Assembly (NCBI GenBank): GCA_034359265.1
Contig: CP136890.1
Coordinates: forward strand, 30,794,501-30,858,500
Direction of reading: 5' to 3'
DNA length: 64,000 nucleotides
DNA from: Canna indica
Lineage: Eukaryota; Streptophyta; Magnoliopsida; Zingiberales; Cannaceae
The position numbers and the translations under genes are program-made. The notes under the pieces were generated by a model. That model saw only the letters and a program-made list of their open reading frames with translations, had not been told where the DNA came from and did no database searches. Positions 33,301 through 43,800 of the stretch are shown here, piece after piece. Position 1 is the first letter of the stretch, and each line of letters starts with the position of its first letter.

Positions 33301-34311
33301 ACAAGGTAATACAAGAGATCAAAGAAATAAAACAAGGAAATCATATGTATTATTTTAAATATAGTTTTTTAAAAGTGAATAATCAGATCAATAATAAGAA
33401 GATTCACATGCTCCATAGGTAATATATTTCCAGCCTCGTACTGAAACAATCGCTTTGTTCCCCAATAACAAATACTACAACAAAACAATCTCTCAGATAC
33501 AAACTGGTAAACAAAAACTACAGATTCTTGTTGAATTATAAAAAAAAGAAACTGGTGCACCTTTAGTCACTAATTCTAAATTAACAAATACAAAGGGACC
33601 ATTTCCATATTTAATTTCGCTCTTTATGACTCCTTTGATACAGACAATGCCATCCTGATTAATAAGAAAACTCTAATTCGATTTGCATTTCATAAAAGCC
33701 TCGAATCCCCGTTTTATTTGTTTCATGCATAGATAAGCGCTCATCAGTTCATTTAACCAGAACTAGCCTAAACGGCATCATATATGCTCCTCATAAAGAC
33801 CGAGCATATTTCTCATCTATTGTTTTGTTCATATGATGCGCCCACTTCACTCATAAAATTCCCAATTTTGGTTCGGCAAAAAATCTATTCCTAAACTACA
33901 ATAATTGAAGTCCAATTTGTCAACCATGAAAAATGATTTGTAACCGAGGTTGGCCATACCATATAGTAACAAGATGATGTTGAGCAACAAGTAAAAAGCA
34001 AATCGAGTACAGACGAACCATCACGGAATAACAGTAACTCTCCACACGAACATATTGTATTAGAATTTTGTGTCGGATTCGACATACACATTGCAAGAAA
34101 GGCAAAGCACGACGACATGGAAGCACGGATCTCGAACCAAGGGAAGAAGAAAAGAATTTGTTTAGAGGAAATGTCTGGGGTTACCATCGTTTCTTCTCTT
34201 GAAGATGTAGCGCTCCATCTGGAAGTCGCAGTTCTTGGTGCCAAGGTGGACATCGGCAGCGAGCATCATCTGTATGTCCTGCTCCTTCTGGGAGAGAGCA
34301 CGCGTTGCCAT
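30367..34311 (-). CDS. RPSA: 40S ribosomal protein SA (uS2), copy 2, complete
   Basis: Complete five-exon gene on the minus strand: 34185-34311, 32772-33034, 32492-32689, 31844-32060 and 30367-30488, all with GT-AG borders and consistent phases. It gives 308 residues, the normal length for plant uS2. The protein starts [16 protein letters not shown] and has the same core blocks as copy 1 (start-region difference YIFKRRNDG against YVYKRRTDG). Exon 4 encodes the acidic [16 protein letters not shown] stretch. Exon 5 encodes the repetitive tail with [18 protein letters not shown] and a final SGWE before TAA (30369-30367). Reading through exon 4 would stop at 31755, but the donor at 31843 and the matching exon 5 make the spliced form far more likely. 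A hAT element sits in intron 4. The 3' UTR lies left of 30367. It probably encodes a functional ribosomal protein. Confidence 0.95.
30529..31481. mobile_element. Non-autonomous hAT element in RPSA copy 2 intron 4
   Basis: A 953 bp element with 18 bp TIRs (left CAGTGTTATCGAATCGCA; right reverse complement CAAGGTTATCGAATCGCA, 16 of 18 identical). It is flanked by a perfect 8 bp duplication GTCACATC at 30521-30528 and 31482-31489, diagnostic of hAT. Subterminal regions hold many GATTC/GAATC motifs. The interior is a GC-rich, C/T-rich array built from TCGCGACTTCTCC and CTCCGCCTCGC units (30775-31090), then AACAGTGTTGCTTCAA-type repeats (31140-31300). No transposase. Removing it leaves a ~394 bp intron. 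Confidence 0.9.
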
Positions 34312-34446
34312 GGCTTCCACAGGCAAGGTGTCCTCCGCTGTGTTAGGGTTTACGGAGAGAGGAGGAGACCCTGGTCATTTATTATATATGGAGCGGCGGC
34401 GGCAGGCTGAGGTGGATGGAACGCGAGGCATCTTACGACGCAGTCC

Positions 34447-34535
34447 AAACCCTAGACTTCGTTCATTGGTTGCATCAAATAAAATGACTAAAATGCCCTG
34501 ATCGATTGAACCGGGATTGCAAACCTTGTTGGGCC
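34447..34535 (-). promoter_or_regulatory. RPSA copy 2 promoter motifs: telo box and TGGGCC
   Basis: AAACCCTA at 34447-34454, about 140 bp upstream of the start codon, and TGGGCC at 34530-34535. The flanks (GGGATTGCAAACC and so on) resemble those of copy 1, so the duplication included the promoter. Confidence 0.6.
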
Positions 34536-34559
34536 TAAATGGATCAGTTTAAAAATATT

Positions 34560-36220
34560 TAAAATATGGTTGGGTGGTAACACAATTTTGGTTCTTGTTC
34601 TGTGCACGCGAGCAGAAAGATCCCTTCAATGGGATTAAATTAAAATAAAAATGGCAGCGGCCAGCGGGGCCCATCTCATCAGCCAATAAGATGCATCTTC
34701 ATTAAGTTTTCTCCTTCCCCTGTTCAAAACAGAGGCGCTCAGATCAGCAATTTTTCAGGCGTATTCAGCGGATCCTTCAACCGGATTTTATGCAGATATC
34801 AACGGCGAGATTCTCTCGGAAGATCAGAGATGGACTGGGAAACCTCGACACTTCTTTTTCGAAAGGCAATATCGGCCTGTTCACTCGGGCTGAACAGGCG
34901 GCGCCCTCTCCAAAATTTTCGGCCAACTCAAAACAGAAACTTGATCCTCTTTGGCGTGCCTCAAAGCTAGTTCTTCGACAGCACCTTGATCATCTTCGGC
35001 CAAAACCGATCCGTCTTCTTGACATATCAGCATCGACCCGTGTCCCTCGCTCTCGGCAAGAACCGCCTCCATCTTCGGCAGCATGCTCTTCATCGCGGCG
35101 GATTTTTTTGTAGCAAATCTACACAGCCGAGTGTACTTCACCTTTTAGCGTTTAATGTCAGAAAGAAAGTGAGTAAAGAAGATCGGTTCAATTGCTCTTG
35201 GCCTCGCTCTTTGTTACATACATAAATCACTGTTCAAGAATCAAACTCAGAGACGGTCGAACTTTGCTATGAAGCGCCCTCCTGACCGCGTCCCTCCGTC
35301 TCTCTCTCGCGCTCCACCCTCCCTTCCCACCCCCTCTACTGGCGTTCCCCCTAGTGCGGGCCGTGTTCCTCCTTCCTCTACTGCGACCCAGGCTCGCCCT
35401 CCCTCTCCGCGACCACCAGTAGGGACTGATCCGCGACATGCTGCGAATAGAGTCTCTCTCTCTTTTGATCGCTTGGACCTCCACTTGCTCACTGTTCAGG
35501 TATTGTCTCTCCGAGTTCGATGCATTTTTGCGATCGTCGAAACGAATGATTCTCCCTTTTTCTATTTTCCAACATTTATGCGAGTACGATTTTGTTTGCG
35601 GTGATTCTTTTGAATCGTTCTTGGATTTTGATTTTTCTTTTTTCTTCGGCTCATCCGTCGAGATTTTAATGCAACACTTAATGATTCCGACAAAAGGGAG
35701 TTCTTCCCTTTGCTAAAAAATAGGTTTTGGATTTTTGTCGCTTTATTCATAATAATAGGCTTGCGGATATTGAGTTCTTTGATATTCTGTTTACTTGGTA
35801 TAATAATCGATCGGATAACTTTCTGATTCACATGGATTGTGCTTTTTGCAATAATGCATGGCTTCATTTTTATGATTTTAACTTCTATTTTTCACCTACC
35901 TCACGGTACATTAGACCATTGCCCACTTCTTATTCGATTTGCTCAATCGTCTGTTCGAAATAGACTTTTTAAGTTTCAAAATTTTTGAGTTGAGTACCTT
36001 CGAGCTAGAAATGTTGTTTGACAGACATGGAAAGAAGTTTCCCGATCTACGTCACCACATAGTATATTTAATATGGGCTTACATTTTTTGGTGCGGCCTT
36101 AATAAATTTTCTTATTTTCCAAATTTGCCTTTAATAAATTTGAACAATTCAAATTAACTATAAGATTTAATTTAAGTTATTTAACCTAATGTATATGTCC
36201 ACCGAGTTCACTATAAACTT
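34560..36220. other. Unrecognised sequence with GC-rich open frames
   Basis: Two GC-rich islands: 34790-35140 (open on both strands, 107 and 86 codons) and 35269-35500 (Pro/Ser-rich plus frame ending at a possible donor CAG/GTATTG near 35501). The minus-strand frame at 34881-35141 has an acidic, protein-like composition (PKMEAVLAESEGHGS, EDDQGAVEELALRHAKEDQ) but I do not recognise it. An AT-rich stretch follows to 36220. This could be a gene fragment carried by a transposon or a short unknown gene. The sequence alone does not decide. Confidence 0.3.
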
Positions 36221-36224
36221 TTTT

Positions 36225-36800
36225 TTAGAAAAGACTTCTCGTATTTATCATAAGAAATGAAGAATACAAACCATAGGAGGAGGTAGGGCATAAATAAAAG
36301 ACAATGTACCAAAAAAAATAAAGAAACCTTAAGGGGGAAGGAAACACCCCAAAGAAAGATAAATCATTTTGTCACACATAGATGAAACAAATGAGCTCCC
36401 TCAATGGCCACCTTAAGGAAAGATTTTGAGACATCATTGAAACAACGGCTATTGCACTCAAGCCAGATTTTCCAAGACCAGATCATGATGGGTAAAATTT
36501 TCTTCAGCATAAACGGGAATTGCCTGTAGGTGAGAGGACCCAAGGTTGAAACCGCAACGAGAAGGTTGATAGGTTACACCACTCCAACAAGACAAGCCAT
36601 CATTATTAACTATAGCTGCAGGTACGAAAGAGATGATCATGGGACTCATATGCAACATCACAAAGAGGACCCCTAGGATTTAAAGCGAGATTTCGAGCGA
36701 TCAGACGATCATTAGTTGGTAGTCTCCTATGGATAATGAGCCACTGGAGAATAAAAATAGACTTCGAGCAATTAGCGTGCCAAATGTAGCTGACAACGAT
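36225..36800 (-). mobile_element. LINE 3' fragment (zinc-binding RT region)
   Basis: The minus strand gives QWLIIHRRLPTNDRLIARNL followed by CDVAYESHDHLF, the zinc-binding region at the C-terminus of plant L1 reverse transcriptases (zf-RVT). A T-run at about 36220-36227 on plus fits the 3' poly(A) of a minus-strand LINE. Stops and frameshifts are present. It is not the same copy as the LINE at 4.5 kb. Confidence 0.72.
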
Positions 36801-36804
36801 CCTA

Positions 36805-39240
36805 CCTTACGCTCCTTGGCAAGCTCGCCTTGACCCCCTGAGCGTAGTCTTTGGCCTTAGTGCCACTACATCCAACCTCAAAGCTCTTACACAAGCACAA
36901 TCTGGTTTTCACCCGTCTGGCTAGACGGCCACATTGCCACTACATCATGTCTCAGAGTCTTTGCACGATCAGGACTCGATTTTCACTAGCTTGGCTTGTT
37001 GGCCACCACGCCATTACATTCGGCCTCAGAGCCATTATTGACCCCTCATATGATCGTGCCTTACGGTCCTTGGCGAGCTCGGCTTGACTCCATGAGCGTG
37101 GTCTTAGACCTCAACGCACTACATCCAACCTTAGAGCCATTACACGACAAAGACTCGATTTTCACCAACTTGGCTCATCGGCCACCGCGCCATTAATCCG
37201 ACCTCAGAGCCCTTACTGACCCCTCGCGTGGTCTTGCCTTACGCTCCTCAGGGAGCTCTGCTTGACCCCCGAGCGCAGCCCTCGGCCTCAGCGCCACTAC
37301 ATCAAGCCTTAGAGTCCTTACACGACCAAGACTCGATTTTTACTAACCTGGCTTGTCGGACATAGTGCCTCGGTCATTGTGATACTACATCAGCGCGTTA
37401 AAGCCCTTACACGACTAGGACTCGATTTTTACAAGTTTGGCTCGTCGACCACCACGCCATTACATCTAGCCATAGAGCCCTTACCGACCGCTCGTACGGT
37501 CCTGCCTTACACTCCTCGACAAGCTCGGCTTGATCCCCCGAGCGCGGTCCTCGGCTTCAGCGCCACTACATTCGGACTCAGAGCCCTTACACGACCAGGA
37601 CTCGATTTTTACCAACTTGGCTCGTCAGCCATAATGCTACTACATCCAGCCTCAAAGTTCTTACACGATTATGACTCAATTTTCACTAGCCTAGCTTATT
37701 GCCTATAGCGCCACTACATCCGGCATGAGAGCTCTTACACGATTAAGACTTTGGAATTCAATAACCTAGCTCGCCGGCCACTGTGGCATTACACCCGACC
37801 TCAAACCCCTTACCGACCCCTCCTGTGGTCCTACTTTACATTCATCGGTGAGCTCGGCTTGACCACCCAAGCTCGGTCCTCGACCTCAGCGCCACTACAT
37901 CCTGCTTCATCGCCGCTATATCCAGCGTCAGAGTCATTACATGACTAGGACTCAATTTTCACCTGTCTGGATTATCGGCCACAACGCCACTACATCCAGC
38001 CCCAAAGCCCTTACACGACCAAGCCTCTATTTTCACTAGTGTGGCTCGTTGGCCACCGCACTAATAAATTTGACCTCAGAGCCCTTACTGACCCCTCGCG
38101 GGGGTCCTACATTAGGCTCCTCGATGAGCTTGACTTGACCCCCCGATCGTGGTCATCGGCCTTAGTGCCACTACATCAAACCTCAAAGCCCTCACAAGAT
38201 CATTACTCAATTTTCACTAGCCTCGCTCGTTGGCCTCAGCGCCGCTACATCCGACTATAAAGCCCTTACATGACTAGGACTCAATTTTTACCAGCTTGAC
38301 TCCTCAGCCTCAACACCACTACATCCGGCCTTAAAGGCCTTATACGATTTGGACTCTATTTTCACCAGCCTAGCTTGTTAGCCACATCACCACTATATGT
38401 AGCCTCAAAGCCCTTATCGATCTCTCACGCGGTCCTGCCTTATGCTCCTCGGCGAGCTTGACATGATCCCCCCGAGCGCGATTTTAGGCCTCAGTGCCAC
38501 TACATTTGTCTCATAGCCCTTACATAACTAAGACTCATTTTTCACTAGCCTGACTCCTTGGCCTCAACACCACTACATCCGACCTTAGAGCCCTAGACGT
38601 TCAAGACTCAATTTTCACCAGTCTAGCTTATTGACCTCAGCGCCACTACATCTGGCCTTAAAGCCTTTACATGACTAGGACTCGATTTTCACCAGTTTAC
38701 ATTAGGCCTCAGAGCCCTTATCGATCCCTCGCGCAATCCTACATTACGCTCCTCAACGAGCACGGTTTGACCCCCCTGAGCGCGGTCCTTGGCCTCAGCG
38801 CCACTACGTCTGACCTCAGAGCTCTTACACGATTAGGACTCGATTTTCACTAACTTGGCTCGTCAGCCACAACGCCACTACATCCAGTCTTAGAGTCATT
38901 ACATGATCAGGGCTCGATCTTCACCAGCATGGCTCGTCAACTATCGTGCCATTACATCTTGCCTCATAGCCCTTACCGACCCCTCGCGCAGTCCTGCCTT
39001 ACGCTCCTTGGCGAGCTTGGCTTGACCCCCCGAGTGTCGTCCTTGACCTCAGCACCACTACATCCAACCTCAGAGCCCTTACACAACCAGGACTTAGTTT
39101 TCACTAGCACAACTCCTCGGCCTCAACGCCACTACATCCAGCCTCAGTGCCGCTATGTTTGGCCTCAAAGCCCTTCCTCGGCTCCAGCGCCTTTACCTTC
39201 GACATTAAGAGCTCTTACTTGGCCTCTCAAGCAACCTTAG
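36805..39240. repeat. Degenerate higher-order tandem array (~75 bp subunits)
   Basis: About 2.4 kb of diverged repeats. Landmarks recur: GCGCCACTACATCC, CAGAGCCCTTACACGAC, GACTCGATTTTCACC, GGCTCGTCGGCCAC and GACCCCCCGAGCGCGGTCC. The last lies near 36832, 37087, 37265, 37532, 37861, 38138, 38465, 38770 and 39024, so the higher-order spacing varies (about 180-330 bp) because different numbers of ~75 bp subunits lie between. Open frames here are by-products of the repeats. It probably belongs to a non-coding part of an LTR retrotransposon. Confidence 0.82.
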
Positions 39241-41450
39241 GTTCAATCCTATTTATAATATAGGGCTTCAAATCCCAAGTACACTCCACACGAACGTATC
39301 AAGTTTCCGCACTCCCAACAGGCACTTCGTCATGTACTCGCTAGTAGTGAGTCCAATTATAGTCAATAACCTTAGAGCCACCAAGATACTCTCTCAACCA
39401 TCAAGGTGCACAACTCTCAAACAACTAACAATGGCAATAAAAAATGCATGCAGAGAAATAAAGAGCCCGAAGGCACAAATTTGAGCCCACGAAGGGGTAG
39501 TTATTAGATACTTCGACAAAGGGGAACTATTCATTTCAGACAATGAGCCAGCCTACACACGGGCAACTTAAAATGCTTAAACACTTACTGGGGTAGGGTT
39601 ACTATTGGTGAAATGGCCAAACTAGGGGGGGTTGAATAGTGTGTTAACTAAATTTTTTCATCTAATTTCTGTTTTAAATATTTCTTACAAAACTTAGGCA
39701 AATTGCAATTTATCGACTAAATGCGGATGCGAGTAATAAAGATAATCAATGCGATACATAAAATAAATAATGCTAACATAATTATTTATAGTGGTTCGGG
39801 CCCAATGCCCACTCCACTGCCTAAGCACCGTGCTTAGAATTTCACACTCAAATCCATTAAATTATGAGTAGCTCATAGTCGAAGACTTTACATCGGAAAG
39901 ACCCTACACTCACCTCGAAGACACTTCCACGCTCGGAAGTATCCCGTCTTCCTACCGAGTGAGCTTTTCCACCTCAATTCCTAAAACGTGCTTCTAACCT
40001 AGTTTACACAAGTGGCTTTATATATTCTTTACCAAGGATATCACTCAATCGCAAGACCAAACACTAGGTCTTCTTACAAACTCAAGTAAATCAAAGTAAA
40101 AAAATCAAAAATAAATCTATCACAAGAAGAAAGTGAAGATAACGTATCACAATGAGAATACATCTTCTTCTTGAGCCTAGCACCCTTGAAGAGCCCTCCA
40201 ATGAAGAACACTTGAGATTGAGGGATCAAGAGCTAGGTTAAATGGATTTGATCAAGAAAGATCTTAGGAGATGCTAATGATCACACTTTGAGGCTTAGAA
40301 ACATCAACAACCATGAGGGAGAGAGATTGAGATGAGTATTTATAATCCCCCCTCCCAACTTACAAGGCTCGTCAACATGCGTTTTTCTACCCATTAGCGA
40401 TGCTCAATCGCTTGCCGGTCGATCGATCGAGCAACCGAAGGCATTCTACCAGTTTTGGGCATCATTCAGTCGATCAAATAGCTTACTGCCTTTTTTTTGA
40501 CTTCTGTCGGTCGACCAATCGGTCAATCGAATCTGGGCAGGGGCTAATTTTTGTGTATTTTTCTTGCGCGTTTTATTTTCGGGTTCCAGCCTTCAGCGTG
40601 CGTCAATTTGGAGAGCTTTTTAGACTCGTCCATGACGCCTTTGGTGCACATATTGAACTTCTAGAAATTTTCGCAACGAATCTGAACACGTCGACCAATG
40701 TTCTTTCGATTTTTTGATTTCTTCGATATTTCCGATCGTGGACATCGAGTGCTAACTAATATGGAATCTGAAAAATATTTTTCAATGAGACATTAGTTCT
40801 ATGTTTGTCATCATTAAAATCGAGATTAAGACCAAGGTAGAAAATCTTAGGCCAACAATTACATCGGCCTCAGCAGACACGACAGGAACATTTGGACTGG
40901 ACTAGATCGAGGTTAAAAACTGACAGCGTTTAGAGCTCAACACGAAGTCCTCTAGACTCCGACCAAGCTCGAGGGCTGTGGACTGGACTAGTACTTATAG
41001 GTCAGACCGAATTAGACCCAACAATGCTCACACTCATGAATCATACCCAAATCAAGCTAGACGAGCTTAGCTCGAGGGCTCTACTCGGCCATACAAGGAC
41101 ATCTACATTCTCATTAATTACGAAAGATTTGTCATCACTAGCTCGACAGGATCAGCCTCGATTCATTTCGACCAACATCTCAGCAAGATCATCGGGCGGC
41201 ATTATCGCCACTCCTTCCTCATCCTGCAATATATACAAACACAACACGTCTCAGATAATCTGGAGTCTAACTTTCGTTACCTCCACAACGATCACATACT
41301 GACTTGAGTATCATAATATCTTTTGTTGGTCCCCCGCCAGAATTACACTTGATCAGGAGATGCACCGAATCGAATCGTACCGCTTCGACCCTCAGGCAGG
41401 AAGACAATCAAATCAATATCCAAATTCAAATGAAAATTGACAAGCAATTA
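39241..41450. mobile_element. LTR-retrotransposon-like non-coding sequence
   Basis: No gag or pol was seen. The stretch near 41303-41335 (TGACTTGAGTATCATAATAT then CTTTTGTTGGTCCCCC) resembles a motif I recall from the LTRs of plant Gypsy/Tat-type elements. The text around 40920-41090 (CTCGAGGGCT twice) fits LTR DNA. A separate repeat-like unit may span about 39605-40860, starting near CTAGGGGGGGTTGAATAG. Boundaries and target duplications were not found. Classification is tentative. Confidence 0.4.
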
Positions 41451-42350
41451 AATAAAGATCGCATAGCCCTAATATCAAGATTTGATCCTTTCGTGGCAAT
41501 TCTACTCTACTCATCTGTTTATAATGAAAAAATAGTAAAAAAATTAGTTACAAAGAAAAAAAAAAAATCATGTACATTTTTAACAAAAAAAATTGGACGC
41601 CAAAGTTCTTAAAGATTATTTACATTTTCATTACACATTCTAAACTATTCACTATTTAATAAAGTAATAAATCTATCCAAATTTGAACTTTTTAATAAAA
41701 TAATAACAAACTATTACTTTTCTAAGCATATGTATCTACCGATAGAATATTTTGTTAATCACGCTATTAAAATAGCAATGCGCTATAACATGTTAACTTC
41801 GAAAATGACTTAGCAGGTATTTTTTATTATAAATATTTTCTTTGACCCATTTATTTTTACTAACAATACCCTTAGTCTAGTTTGCTTTGTCGCATTAAGA
41901 AGGTCAATCCACTATTTGCTGGAGCAATATATAAGAATCGGGTCGAAAATTGAATAGAATATTTTGGCCCAAATTCATTGTTGGTCTGATTTAAAAATCG
42001 CGAGGGGGTGAATTTAGGGTCTAAATCCACAAGGTATGAATTTTATATCTTATCCATATTTTTTATCCTATGTCAAAACAAACATATGATATGATTTTTA
42101 TCCCACCATTATTCACCTTAAATCTTATCACATCCAAATCATATCTTCAAAGCAAACATACCATATTATATACCACTTTTATCCTATGTCACGTATGTTT
42201 TTTTCAAAATCTTCGATCAACCAATTGAGACGATTACAAGTAGGTGGTTCTTTCTAACAACTTAATATGGAGATCTTCAATGTGCCTCTAGCTTTCGGTC
42301 TCCCACGCCAACTTGCGCAGCCACATCCCACGTGCATCACAATGTTCAAT
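41451..42350. other. AT-rich non-coding DNA
   Basis: No gene, repeat array or transposon end recognised. Confidence 0.4.
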
Positions 42351-42356
42351 AGTTTG

Positions 42357-42853
42357 AAGAGCAATTTCTCAAAATCATAATATGGATAAGAAAAATTCTC
42401 AGATCTATAATAAAGATATGAAAATTATCAGATTCATAACTTTTTTTTCAAAATCATCAAAATACCCTCGAGTTCAAGTCCGGTACTCGGTTCTAAACTT
42501 TTGTAAAAGTCCGAAATATAGTAAATTTTAGACTTTTTCAAAAGTGTGGAATCGAAACAAATAAGATAAATTTATCATTTTTTTAATAACTATAACGATG
42601 ATTACGATATATACAATATTTTTAATGAGTTTATTTTATATATTGTTGATGACATTTAGAATTTTTTAAAAATTTAATAGGTTCTATACATTTGTAAAAG
42701 TCTAGAACTTACTGGTTTCGGACTTAAAAAAAATCTAGAGAGGGTATTTTAGAAATTTGGAGAAAAAATTATGGATCTAAAAATTTTTAGATCTTGTTAT
42801 GAATTCGAAAAATTCCAATAATCCGTACTATGATTTTAGGCAATTTCTCTGGT
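42357..42853. mobile_element. Inverted-repeat MITE, possibly MULE-derived
   Basis: About 500 bp with imperfect terminal inverted repeats of ~125 bp. The left begins AGAGCAATTTCTCAAAATCA; the right end is its diverged reverse complement (ending GATTTTAGGCAATTTCTCT). Possible degenerate 9 bp duplication AGTTTGAAG / GGTTTGAAT (7 of 9). No coding capacity. Sequence after it (42860-43800) shows no recognised gene. Confidence 0.6.
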
Positions 42854-43800
42854 TTGAATGTGCCCCTGCTGGTCTTCTTCTCCCACACCTGCGATCAATC
42901 TCTCTCCCATGACAGAAATCGAGCTCGCCATCGCCAAGATTACTACTCGGTTGCCAATGTTGGCCTATACGAAGATAAAAATCCCACATCTCCGATCTCT
43001 TAGTCGACATTGGTAATCGAGTAGTGATCTTAGTCGGCTCAACCTTGCAAGGAAAAATGAGATCGCAGGAAAGCTACCGTGCATAGCTAACACACCACGT
43101 TGGAAATTTAACAAGTGGATTATAAATGTTAAAAAAATATTAGTTAATTGTTGTTTTTATTACACAGGTCAAAACTGTAGAGTTTGTCAAACAATGACTC
43201 TATTGGTGTACGAAACATGCCAATGCATATTCCCAATTATTTTGCAAGAGTATTACTAGACATAGCATCATCATATATTTTACAATTAATAATCTAATAA
43301 ATACAAAGTAATCTAAATTACCATGCAAGTCTTCAAAGTTAACTTGAAATATAAGAATGCAAGTTTTTAAAAGCCCAATTGACGTTTTTAAACTGACTGA
43401 TTTCATGACTCAACTGGTTCACCTCACCAGTAAAAAATAATAAAAGCCTAAATCCATATCAACCTGTTCGATTTTTAAAGCTACAGCTTGCAACAGTATG
43501 ATCTATTTTAAAGTAAACCAAATAGAACTAAGCTGTTCAAGGAAAAAATATTAAGATCCTCACGAACGTCTGAAAGATAGAAACAGCATCTTGAACAGAC
43601 CTCAAACGTGCAGATATCACTTAATATCGCCAAAAGAAGAGCTTAAACACTCTAACAACATTGTGAAACATGTAAATTCTCTGAGATAACAAATGGAGTC
43701 CAACACCATGAATCATAACCATACAAGTTAGTTAGATAAGCCACTTAACATAACAGGATTCCAATACTTGGAAATGCAAGATGTGGTCTCGAATATGAAC

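Noticed and set aside
36851..39240. Several plus-strand open frames
   Set aside because: Different frames of the same degenerate tandem array.
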